Shown: in pieces, positions 1 through 6,062 of the stretch
How the letters are laid out: each line of letters starts with the position of its first letter
Numbering within the stretch: position 1 is the first letter of the stretch
NCBI GenBank assembly: GCA_964564785.1
Contig: CAZMCT010000097.1
Span: forward strand, 1-15,667
Reading direction: 5' to 3'
Origin: CAZMCT01 sp964564785
GTDB taxonomy: Bacteria > Planctomycetota > Phycisphaerae > UBA1845 > Fen-1342
DNA length: 15,667 nucleotides
Made by a program: the position numbers and the translations under genes
The notes under the pieces: model-generated
Seen by the model: only the letters and a program-made list of their open reading frames with translations
What the model was told of the DNA's origin: nothing
Databases searched by the model: none

Positions 1-437
1 TTCTTGATCGCGTCCGGGTTGCGGGCCGCAACCTCCTCGATCTCCACGCCGCCTTCGCTGCTGGCCATCATCACCGGCGTCCGGCGGGCCCGGTCCACCA
101 CTACGCCCAGATAGTACTCCTTGGCGATGTCCACTGCGGGAGCCATGAGAATCTTCTTGACTTTCACGCCCGCCGGCCCCGTTTGCTTCGACACCATCGG
201 GTTGGCCAGCATGCGGCCCACGTGCTCGGCCGCATCCTCGGCCGAACCGACGAGTACAACATAGCCCGCCTTGCCCCGTCCGCCGGCGTGCACCTGGGCC
301 TTGATGACAACCGACTCCGACGCCAAGTCGCGGAAGGCCCGCGCCGCCTGCTCGGGCGCATCGATCACTTTGCTCGGCGGCACGGGTATGCCGACCTGCT
401 GCAATAGCGCCCGGGCTTGGTATTCGTGCACCTTCAT
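1..437 (-). CDS. sucC: Succinyl-CoA ligase (ADP/GDP-forming) beta subunit, 5' part only
   Basis: The protein starts MKVHEYQARALLQQVGIPVP and continues for about 145 codons before the window edge cuts it off. This is the typical N-terminus of the ATP-grasp beta subunit of succinyl-CoA synthetase, which makes ATP or GTP from succinyl-CoA in the TCA cycle together with the alpha subunit SucD. Recognisable family signatures are VIKAQVHAGGRGKAG (nucleotide-binding lysine and Gly-rich loop, about residues 44-58) and the EYYLGVVVDR segment (about residues 106-115). The ATG at 437 is preceded by GGAG about 8 nt upstream; an ATG five bases further upstream runs straight into a stop. The gene diverges from the phosphatase gene at 690. 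The alpha subunit gene, if adjacent, would lie outside the window. Which nucleotide it prefers cannot be told from this fragment. Confidence 0.95.
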   Translation of the reverse strand, partial: MKVHEYQARALLQQVGIPVPPSKVIDAPEQAARAFRDLASESVVIKAQVHAGGRGKAGYVVLVGSAEDAAEHVGRMLANPMVSKQTGPAGVKVKKILMAPAVDIAKEYYLGVVVDRARRTPVMMASSEGGVEIEEVAARNPDAIK

Positions 438-689
438 GTCATGCTCCGTGGCCGGCACGGCCGCAGCCGGCCGCGAGAGTCTAGCCGCTTCGGCCGGCGC
501 GGTCCAAGCGGCGCAGCCGCGTCGGGCGGCGGCTGACTGTGCGATCCCACGGCCCTGCGCCGCTCCGCGGCTACGGACCGTGCCACCCGCGGGCCGACCG
601 CGCCGCCGGCTGGAACGTGGAGCGCAGCCCCGGGATAATGACGGGGCGCTGCGAAAACGGCCCCGCCGCGGCCGCAATCCGGGAGAAGC
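438..689. promoter_or_regulatory. Divergent intergenic region between sucC and the PP2C phosphatase; weak promoter candidates
   Basis: This 252-bp GC-rich spacer must hold promoters for both divergent genes. On the minus strand TTGGAC (502-507) and TAGACT (478-483) are separated by 18 nt and would place a start about 35 nt before sucC. On the plus strand TGGAAC (611-616) and GATAAT (634-639) are separated by 17 nt, giving a leader of about 45 nt for the phosphatase. Both -35 boxes are poor matches to the sigma70 consensus, so an alternative sigma factor is possible. I see no convincing operator or riboswitch here. Confidence 0.25.
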
Positions 690-2432
690 ATGCTCCGCGA
701 GGTCATCGACATCGCGTCGCTGGAGGATTTCGTCCGCGGGCTGGCGCGGGCCGCCAGGTTACGCGTGTGCATCTTCGACCAGGCCGGCGAGCTGATCGCG
801 GCCTCCGCCGGCGACAACTCCTTTGCCCAGCTCACCGGCCACGTCCTGACGCGCCTGCCCGCCGCACTGCACTGGACGCCTGTCCCCGCCCACGATCCGC
901 CCGCGACCGTCGCGTTCGCCGAGAGCCGCGGCATCTGGTACGTCGTGGCACCGGTCTTGGCGGACGACCGCGCCCGCGGCTACGTCGCGCTGGGCGAGTT
1001 TCGCGATCCGTTGCCCGCGCCGCCAAGCTGGGACCTGCCCGACGGGCCGCGCACGCCCGACCTGGCCACGCTCCGCAGCGCGTGGGAAAGCCTGCCACTC
1101 CTCGACCGCGGCGGCGCCGCCCACCCCGTCGTCACCGCCCGCTGGGCCGCGCGCCAGGTGGCCGAGTGGGTCCGCCGCGAGGCCCGCCTCCTGGCCGCGA
1201 CCGACGAGATCGCCCTGGTGGGCGACATCGCCGAACTGCTCACCGGCCGGCAGGACTTACAGTCCATTCTCGACCGCATCGTGGCCGAAACGGCCCGCGT
1301 CATGAAATGCCCCGCGTGCTCGCTGCGTTTGTACGATCCCAAGACCGAACAACTCACGCTGAAGGCGGTCCACAACCTCTCGTCGGAGTATGTCGGCAAG
1401 GGCGCGGTCCTGCGCACCGCCTGCGCCGTCAGCGACGAGGCCCTGCGCGGCAGCGTCGTCGCGGTCGAGGACGTGGCCACCGACCCGCGCGTCCAGTACC
1501 CCGAGGCGCTGAAGCGTGAGGGCGTCGTCAGCATGTTGACCGCCGGCCTGCGCCACCGCGACACTCCCGTCGGCGTCATCCGCGTCTACACCCGCCATCG
1601 CCGCCGCTTTCGCAAGACCCAGCGCGACCTGCTCTACGCGGTGGCCTGCCAGGCCGCGACCGCGATCGTCAACGCCCAACTGCTCAACGAACGCCTGCAC
1701 GCTGCCGAGACGCAGCGGCAGCTCGAGTTGGCCGGCGATTTGCAGGCCCGCATGATCCGCATCGCGCCGCCCCGTCACCCGCGGCTTCAGACCGCGCTGG
1801 CCTTTCACCCCACCTACGCCGTGGCCGGCGACTTCTGCGACTTCCTCGACCTCGGTGAGAACGGCCTGGGCGCCGTGGTCGCCGACGTCGTGGGCAAGGG
1901 CATCCCCGCCTCGCTGCTGATGTCCAGCGTCCGCGGCGCACTGCGGGCCACGGCCGAGTTCTGCCCGCGGCCGGGCGAGATGCTCACGCGCCTCAACCGC
2001 CAGCTCTGCCGCGACACGCTCCCGAGCGAGTTCGTCACGCTGATTCTCGCGGTGATCGACGCCCCCGCCCGCCGGCTGACCTACGCCAGCGCCGGACACG
2101 AGCCGCCGCTGATCCTGCGCGCCGGCGAAATCCTCTCGCCCGCCGAGTCGAACCTGGTGCTCGGCATCCAGGCCGACGAGTGCTATGCCGAGCACGAGCT
2201 CCCGCTCTCCCCGGGCGACCTGCTGCTGCTCTACACCGACGGTGCCATCGAAGCCCGCAACTTCGAAGACGAGGAGTTCGGCCGCGAACGGCTCCGCGAA
2301 TCGCTCCGCACCTGGGGCCACCTGCCGCCCGATCAGGTGCTCAAGAACATCGTCTGGGACATCCGCCGCTTCGTCGGCCTGGCCGAGCAGTCCGACGACC
2401 TCACGCTGGTCGCCGTGCGGGTGAAGAGCTGA
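690..2432 (+). CDS. Sensor PP2C-type (SpoIIE/RsbU-like) serine phosphatase with PocR-like and GAF domains
   Basis: A 580-residue cytoplasmic protein with no membrane segment. Residues about 1-110 (IASLEDFVRGLARAARLRVC, then FDQAGELIAAS) resemble a PocR-type ligand-sensing domain. Residues about 175-335 form a GAF domain. A short helical linker (about 336-352) leads to the SpoIIE-type PP2C domain (about 353-578). Catalytic-site motifs are visible: AGDFCDF with D381, VADVVGKGIPASLLMSS with D399 and G402, LYTDGAIEA with D517, and DDLTLVAVR with D569/D570; these acidic residues bind Mn/Mg in the family. The first motif reads AGDFCDF instead of the usual GGDxxD. Such proteins usually dephosphorylate an anti-sigma-factor antagonist in partner-switching circuits. 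No kinase or STAS-domain partner lies next to it, so the target is unknown. The ATG at 690 follows GGGAGAA closely. Confidence 0.9.
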   Translation: MLREVIDIASLEDFVRGLARAARLRVCIFDQAGELIAASAGDNSFAQLTGHVLTRLPAALHWTPVPAHDPPATVAFAESRGIWYVVAPVLADDRARGYVALGEFRDPLPAPPSWDLPDGPRTPDLATLRSAWESLPLLDRGGAAHPVVTARWAARQVAEWVRREARLLAATDEIALVGDIAELLTGRQDLQSILDRIVAETARVMKCPACSLRLYDPKTEQLTLKAVHNLSSEYVGKGAVLRTACAVSDEALRGSVVAVEDVATDPRVQYPEALKREGVVSMLTAGLRHRDTPVGVIRVYTRHRRRFRKTQRDLLYAVACQAATAIVNAQLLNERLHAAETQRQLELAGDLQARMIRIAPPRHPRLQTALAFHPTYAVAGDFCDFLDLGENGLGAVVADVVGKGIPASLLMSSVRGALRATAEFCPRPGEMLTRLNRQLCRDTLPSEFVTLILAVIDAPARRLTYASAGHEPPLILRAGEILSPAESNLVLGIQADECYAEHELPLSPGDLLLLYTDGAIEARNFEDEEFGRERLRESLRTWGHLPPDQVLKNIVWDIRRFVGLAEQSDDLTLVAVRVKS

Positions 2433-2474
2433 ACGGTCTGTCCGTGGGATCGGCTTCTGGCCGGTATTTGCCAG

Positions 2475-2560
2475 CCCGCTGAGAAAGGGGGCTGGCTCGG
2501 CGTCAACCCACCATCACGGTAGCGCCAACAGCCGCTCCCGTGGTGCCTGTCCCCTTTTTC
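2475..2560 (-). repeat. Dispersed palindromic intergenic repeat, copy 1 (~86 bp)
   Basis: Read on the minus strand this begins GAAAAAGGGGACAGGCACC and ends CCAGCCCCCTTTCTC plus AGCGGG. It aligns along its whole length with 11471-11557: 74 of 86 aligned positions are identical by hand count, with one single-base gap. The ends form imperfect terminal inverted repeats, and an inner stem pairs CACCACGG with CCGTGATGGTG. The copy lies between the phosphatase and the convergent DUF4097 gene. An additional stem GCCAGCCC/GGGCTGGC (2470-2477 with 2489-2496) overlaps its inner end and could help terminate the phosphatase transcript, although no T-run follows. The overall form is that of a REP or MITE-like non-coding mobile element; no transposase is in the window. 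Confidence 0.85.
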
Positions 2561-2662
2561 AACCGGAGGCCGCCACCGGATTACCCGGGCACCGGACCGG
2601 CGGGAAGCCGGAATCACACGATCCGTCCAGTAACCGGCTCGAAGCCCAGACCACACATCTCT
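2561..2662. other. Spacer between repeat copy 1 and the DUF4097 gene end
   Basis: About 100 bp of non-coding sequence rich in CCGG tetranucleotides. There is no clear T-tailed terminator and no gene. It is the 3' flank of the minus-strand DUF4097 gene and the outer flank of the repeat. Confidence 0.5.
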
Positions 2663-3532
2663 TCAGTGCCAGTCGATCCTGATCGACCCGTTCGACGTCT
2701 CCGCCACCACCACCGGGCCGCCACCGCGGACCTGGCCGGTGAAGCGCGAGCCGTCCAGCTCGATCCCGGCCCCGGAGATGTCCAGCCGGCCGTTGGTCGT
2801 CTTCGCACGCACATCGGCGCCCATGCCGCGCGGCAGCGTCGCGTGAATCGACCCGTTGCTCGTGTGCAGCTCGGCCCCGGCCACCACGTCCGCATCCATC
2901 ACCAGCCGCAGACTGCCGTTCGAGCTGCGCAGCATCGCCTGCCCCCGCACGCCTTCGGCCACCACCCGCCCGTTGCTGGTGGCGGCCTGCACATCGCCGC
3001 GCACCGTCGTCAGCCGGATGCTGCCGTTCGAAGTCTCGGCGTGCACCGGCCCGTCGATCTGCTCGGCTTCGACCCGCCCGTTGCTCGTCCGCAGCTCCAC
3101 CGGCCCCGCCAGCTTCGCCACCCGGATCGAGGCGTTGCTCGTCTGCACCCGCGCCGCGCAAGGCTGGGGCAGCTCGATCTCGACCTGCGCCGCGACGTCC
3201 GCGTTGTGCAGCTCCTCCGGCACACGCAGCTCGACCAGCAGCGTCTCCGGCCGTTCGGCATCGCGGCCGACGTAAACCTCAACCGCATCAAGCAGCCGTT
3301 GGGCTTCGCCCACCGTCGCGGCGCCGGCCGTCTCGCAGCCTTTCACCCGCACCTCGTTGACGGCCGCAGAGCGCAGCTCGACCGCGCCGTTTCGCACCTG
3401 AACGTCGACCTGCTTGTAGTTCTCCCACGGCACGGTCACCGCGAACTCTCGCGCCAATTGAACCGCACTGCACCCGGTCGCGGCGGCCACGGCCGCGAGC
3501 CCCAGCACCGCCAGTCCCAACTTCCGCATCAT
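2663..3532 (-). CDS. DUF4097-type beta-repeat lipoprotein
   Basis: 289 residues. The N-terminus MMRKLGLAVLGLAAVAAATGC is a lipoprotein signal with Cys21 as the probable lipidated residue, so the protein should be membrane-anchored and exported. The C-terminal part repeats the unit [ST][ST]NG[SR][IVL]. The Asn falls at 133, 151, 169, 187 and 205 (an exact 18-residue period), then at 226, 247 and 281. This pattern fits the DUF4097 (putative adhesin) family, in which such repeats stack as rungs of a beta-helix. No catalytic motif is visible and the biochemical role is unknown. The first ATG (3532) is chosen because GGAGGA lies about 8 nt upstream; a second ATG follows directly. The gene is divergent from the secreted Gly-rich protein, which suggests, but does not prove, related envelope roles. 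Confidence 0.8.
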   Translation of the reverse strand: MMRKLGLAVLGLAAVAAATGCSAVQLAREFAVTVPWENYKQVDVQVRNGAVELRSAAVNEVRVKGCETAGAATVGEAQRLLDAVEVYVGRDAERPETLLVELRVPEELHNADVAAQVEIELPQPCAARVQTSNASIRVAKLAGPVELRTSNGRVEAEQIDGPVHAETSNGSIRLTTVRGDVQAATSNGRVVAEGVRGQAMLRSSNGSLRLVMDADVVAGAELHTSNGSIHATLPRGMGADVRAKTTNGRLDISGAGIELDGSRFTGQVRGGGPVVVAETSNGSIRIDWH

Positions 3533-3944
3533 GTGTGTCTCCTCCGGCCGCCCGCCCAGTTGCGGCGGGCACTCTTGAGGCGTTCCGAGCAGGATAGACC
3601 CGCCCGACCGTAGTTTGTATTGTGCCGGCAGCCCAGATTATTGATCCCGTGCCGGTTTTCGGCAGGATCGCCTCGCCTCCATTCCGCCAGCCTGGCCGGG
3701 TGGACGGTTCTGGTCGACCGCGCGAGCCGCCCCGTAGGCGTGGGGGGCACTCGGCCGCCGTTCCGCCTCGGCCGCTCGGAAGGTCAATCGCAGTTCACAT
3801 TGACTTCCTGTCCGAATTGAGACACAATTACTTTGGAACGTCACACTTCGTGGTGCTCTAACGGCGTGAGTGCGTAGACACGCGGGCGCGTCGTGCGGGG
3901 GTGATTGGCCTGTGCCCGCGTCGGATACATCGAAGGGGTGCCCA
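3533..3944. other. 412-bp divergent intergenic region upstream of the DUF4097 and Gly-rich genes
   Basis: No supportable gene lies here. The part from about 3785 to 3860 is clearly less GC-rich than its surroundings and holds the promoter candidate listed separately. The rest has no recognisable RNA gene or repeat. Short open frames run through it but lack family features. The minus-strand side (3533-3650) carries the GGAGGA ribosome-binding site of the DUF4097 gene; I do not see a convincing promoter for that gene. Confidence 0.6.
3800..3828 (+). promoter_or_regulatory. Candidate sigma70 promoter for the Gly-rich secreted protein, with overlapping inverted repeat
   Basis: TTGACT (3800-3805) and CACAAT (3823-3828) are separated by exactly 17 nt in an AT-richer patch. 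The leader to the ATG at 3945 would be about 110 nt. A perfect inverted repeat AATTG-agaca-CAATT (3815-3829) overlaps the -10 box and could be a small operator. The -35 box matches 5 of 6 and the -10 box 4 of 6 consensus positions. Confidence 0.45.
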
Positions 3945-5246
3945 ATGCACAGGGCGATCCACGCGGTCGGGGCGACTCTCCTGATTGCGGGAGTAAGCGC
4001 TTTCGCGACGTTCATCTCGGGGACTTCTTCCCCTGTCCGTCAACTCCATGGCAACCTGCGGATGTGTACGTTCAAGGTCAGTCCATCCGAAGAAATCGTG
4101 GCGGTGGACGACCTGTTTATCGATTGTACGGGGGACATCGTAGTTCAAGGCCCGATTCGCGGCCTGCGCGAGTACGGTCAGCGTACCACCGCAGGCGTCA
4201 GTATCCGCCTCCGCTCGGCGACGAAGATCTCGATCGGAGCCGAAGTACGCCCCAGTGATGGGCTAGCCGGTGGGGCCCCCGGTGCGTCGGGTGGCGCGGG
4301 GGGAAACCTAGTGCTTGAGGCACCCCAGATCGAAGTCGGCATACCCGTGCTGCGCGGCGGCGATGGCGGAAGCGGCGGGCCGGGAGCTGCCGGCGGCCCC
4401 GGCGGCAGCATCACAGTCCGGGGGCTGGTCAGCTGCGCGGATGCGAGCGTCCCGTCAGCCCTTTATGGGGGCGATGGTGGAGCAGGTGGCTGCGGCATGG
4501 ACGCAGGAATGCGTGGTGAGCGCGGCGGCGCAGGCGGCGCGGGCGGCGATGGCGGCGATGTTCGACTGACGGTTTGGTCTGACGAATCGGGCGGTCAGCG
4601 CGCTGCTGGTGAGAGCGGGACGCCCGGGAAGGATGGCACGCCTGGCAACGGCGCGACGCCAACGAATCCGCCGCCAGCCGATCCCTGTACAAACGGCGCC
4701 AACGGCCAAAACGGAACTCCAGCAACGGGCGGCAATGGCGGGACGGGCGGCACCGGTGGCTACGGCTGCCCCGGTGGTGTCGGGGGCGCGGGCGGCAATG
4801 GCGGGTCCGCCACGGGCGGAAGCGGGGCGAGCGGCGCTGCGGGGGGCTCTTGTTGCAGTCCGCCCGCCCAAGGGGGGAACGGTGGGGCCGGAGGCAGCGG
4901 CGCGGACGGGACGGGCGGATACGGTGGCGTCGGGGGCCAAGGCGGAGCGGGAGAGCCTGGTTGCGCGGGCGGCAACGGCGGTAGTGGCGGATCCGGCGGT
5001 GGAGGAACCGGCGGAAACGCCGGAAGCGGTGGGAGTGGGGGCAATGGGTCTCCACCTGGCACTGGGGGCGCAGCGGGGCAACGTGCTGGCGTGGGCACGG
5101 GGCGCAATGGCGCCTCCGGGGGCGATGGCGGACCGGGTGACCCACCTGGCGCCCCGGGAGGCACTGGCGGCAGCGGTGGTCAGGCAAACGGCGCGCAGGG
5201 GAATGCCGGGGTGAACGGCAGCGCCTGTCCCGGCGGGGGACGTTAA
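3945..5246 (+). CDS. Secreted Gly-rich low-complexity protein with beta-strand N-terminal part
   Basis: 433 residues from the ATG at 3945, which has AAGGGG about 7 nt upstream. An in-frame GTG at 3870 would add 25 residues before the signal peptide and is less likely. Residues 1-25 (MHRAIHAVGATLLIAGVSAF and on) look like a Sec signal peptide. Residues about 37-160 alternate hydrophobic beta-strand stretches (IVAVDDLFIDCTGDIVVQG, VSIRLRSATKISIGAEV, NLVLEAPQIEVGIPVL, SITVRGLVSC) with Gly-rich turns, as in stacked beta solenoids. Residues 222-236 contain five collagen-like GXY triplets (GES-GTP-GKD-GTP-GNG). The rest to the C-terminus is GGxGG sequence with Cys at 248, 275, 303, 304, 340 and 428. 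The protein resembles surface or matrix Gly-rich proteins in composition only; I do not recognise a named family. It converges on rplL. Confidence 0.75.
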   Translation: MHRAIHAVGATLLIAGVSAFATFISGTSSPVRQLHGNLRMCTFKVSPSEEIVAVDDLFIDCTGDIVVQGPIRGLREYGQRTTAGVSIRLRSATKISIGAEVRPSDGLAGGAPGASGGAGGNLVLEAPQIEVGIPVLRGGDGGSGGPGAAGGPGGSITVRGLVSCADASVPSALYGGDGGAGGCGMDAGMRGERGGAGGAGGDGGDVRLTVWSDESGGQRAAGESGTPGKDGTPGNGATPTNPPPADPCTNGANGQNGTPATGGNGGTGGTGGYGCPGGVGGAGGNGGSATGGSGASGAAGGSCCSPPAQGGNGGAGGSGADGTGGYGGVGGQGGAGEPGCAGGNGGSGGSGGGGTGGNAGSGGSGGNGSPPGTGGAAGQRAGVGTGRNGASGGDGGPGDPPGAPGGTGGSGGQANGAQGNAGVNGSACPGGGR

Positions 5247-5265
5247 ACGATTCTGCGCATAACAA

Positions 5266-5291
5266 GAAGCCCGGCCGCGGGGCCAGGCTTC
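5266..5291 (-). terminator. Terminator-like hairpin between the Gly-rich gene and the ribosomal protein operon
   Basis: GAAGCC-c-GGCC (5266-5276), loop GCGG, GGCC-a-GGCTTC (5281-5291): ten base pairs with one mismatch. On the minus strand the stem is followed by TTGTTAT, a moderately U-rich tail, so it best serves as an end point for the rplKAJL transcript. It also lies 20 nt after the stop of the Gly-rich gene and may work in both directions. Confidence 0.45.
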
Positions 5292-5320
5292 GGCTGTGTG
5301 GGACAGTCAGTTCGGAGGTT

Positions 5321-5390
5321 CCGAGCCGCGACCGTAAGGGAGCGGACGCTCCCGGTCGCGAAGAACCGCTCCCTCACGGTCGCGGCTCGG
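5321..5390. repeat. Large palindrome with 25-bp arms and an alternative internal hairpin
   Basis: The left arm (5321-5345, starting CCGAGCCGCGACCG and ending GGGAGCGG) and right arm (5366-5390) are inverted repeats of 25 bp with a single mismatch (A5336 opposite C5375). In RNA read from the minus strand that mismatch becomes a G-U wobble, so the stem would be continuous. The left arm can instead pair inside the element: CGCGACC (5327-5333) with GGTCGCG (5354-5360), and GGGAGC (5338-5343) with GCTCCC (5348-5353), with a 4-nt bulge. The two folds exclude each other. I recall similar AGCCGCGACCGTGAGGG palindromes in planctomycete intergenic regions; this is memory, not a search result. Confidence 0.8.
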
Positions 5391-5441
5391 CTCGGCGTCG
5401 CGGCTCGGATAATCGGTCGCGGCTCGGACTGGACACGTCGC
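5381..5441 (+). repeat. Iterated CGCGGCTCGG decamers following the palindrome
   Basis: CGCGGCTCGG occurs at 5381-5390, again at 5399-5408 (as GTCGCGGCTCGG) and at 5418-5427 (as GGTCGCGGCTCGG), followed by a degenerate CGCGGCCTAG near 5439-5448. These are partial copies of the end of the palindrome arm, which suggests local duplication or decay of repeat units. Confidence 0.6.
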
Positions 5442-5470
5442 GGCCTAGCCGAACAAGAACGCTCCTGCTC

Positions 5471-5884
5471 CTACTGGATCTCGACGGTCGCGCCGGCTTC
5501 CTCCAGTTCCTTCTTCCATTTTTCGGCGTCCGCCTTGTTGACACCTTCGAGGAGTGTCTTCGGCGCCTCGTCGACCAGGGCCTTGGCTTCCTTCAGCCCC
5601 AGGTCGGCCCGGGCCGCGCGGACCACCTTGATCACGGCCAGCTTCTTGTCGCCGCCGCTCTTGATGACCACGTTGAACTCGGTCTTCTCTTCGGCCGCCG
5701 GGGCCGCCGCCGCGCCACCACCCGCGGCCGGGCCCGCCACCATAACCGCGCCGCCCGCGGCCGGCTCGATGCCGTATTTGTCCTTGAGATAGTCCGCCAG
5801 TTGCTTCGCCTGGATCAGCGTCAGGCCGGCGATCTTGTCGCCCAACCCGCTGATCGCGGCATCGATTGCCGGTGCTTCCGCCAT
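5471..5884 (-). CDS. rplL: Large-subunit ribosomal protein bL12 (L7/L12)
   Basis: 137 residues. L12 dimers form the flexible stalk of the 50S subunit and recruit translation GTPases; they dock on L10. The N-terminal dimerisation part (about 1-42), a Gly/Ala-rich hinge (about 43-65) and the C-terminal factor-binding domain (about 66-137) are all present, the last with the diagnostic IKVVRAARADLGLKEAKALV. The protein is slightly longer than the usual 120-130 residues because of an extended hinge and N-terminus. The gene is the last of the rplK-rplA-rplJ-rplL array. It is 178 nt downstream of rplJ, an unusually long gap, and is followed by hairpins instead of rpoB. Confidence 0.97.
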   Translation of the reverse strand: MAEAPAIDAAISGLGDKIAGLTLIQAKQLADYLKDKYGIEPAAGGAVMVAGPAAGGGAAAAPAAEEKTEFNVVIKSGGDKKLAVIKVVRAARADLGLKEAKALVDEAPKTLLEGVNKADAEKWKKELEEAGATVEIQ

Positions 5885-5927
5885 GACACGTCACTCCGCA
5901 CGACACACCTGCGACCGTCCCGATAGC

Positions 5928-5946
5928 GGCGGCCCCGCTGGCCGCC
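5928..5946 (-). other. Perfect hairpin in the rplJ-rplL spacer
   Basis: GGCGGCC (5928-5934) and GGCCGCC (5940-5946) with a 5-nt loop form a 7-bp perfect GC stem about 45 nt upstream of the rplL start. No U-run follows on the minus strand, so processing, pausing or a translational role is more likely than full termination. Confidence 0.45.
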
Positions 5947-6011
5947 TTTAATCCGCTGCGCGGAGCAGTCGGAACGCGTCGAACGCCAGTCGTCAGTTTC
6001 CAGCAACCCGC

Positions 6012-6045
6012 AGCGAGTCCACGATCGTCCGCTGGCTGACTCGCT
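6012..6045 (-). other. Perfect 8-bp stem just after rplJ
   Basis: AGCGAGTC (6012-6019) pairs perfectly with GACTCGCT (6038-6045) across an 18-nt loop that itself contains the palindrome ACGATCGT. It lies about 20 nt past the rplJ stop. Together with the hairpin at 5928-5946 it makes the rplJ-rplL spacer structured. It could be an attenuator or an RNase III site that sets the higher L12 output. Confidence 0.4.
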
Positions 6046-6062
6046 CGGCGCCCCTCCGATCG

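Noticed and set aside
1257..2321. 354-codon minus-strand frame inside the phosphatase gene
   Set aside because: The plus-strand protein has full GAF and PP2C motifs; the antisense frame has none.
2470..2496. Stand-alone rho-independent terminator after the phosphatase
   Set aside because: The 8-bp stem lacks a T-run and most of it belongs to repeat copy 1, so it is described with the repeat.
4740..5060. Possible CRISPR-like or tandem DNA repeat array in the Gly-rich gene
   Set aside because: The repetition is irregular Gly/Asn/Ser codon repetition without constant repeat and spacer lengths, explained by the protein sequence.
4200..5246. Possible PE_PGRS protein of mycobacterial type
   Set aside because: There is no PE domain, and the N-terminus is a Sec signal followed by beta-rich sequence; only the Gly content is similar.
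4429..5265. Minus-strand Arg/Pro/His-rich frame opposite the Gly-rich gene
   Set aside because: Mirror image of GGN/GGC codons; no signal peptide or motif, while the plus-strand frame has a start site, promoter candidate and signal peptide.
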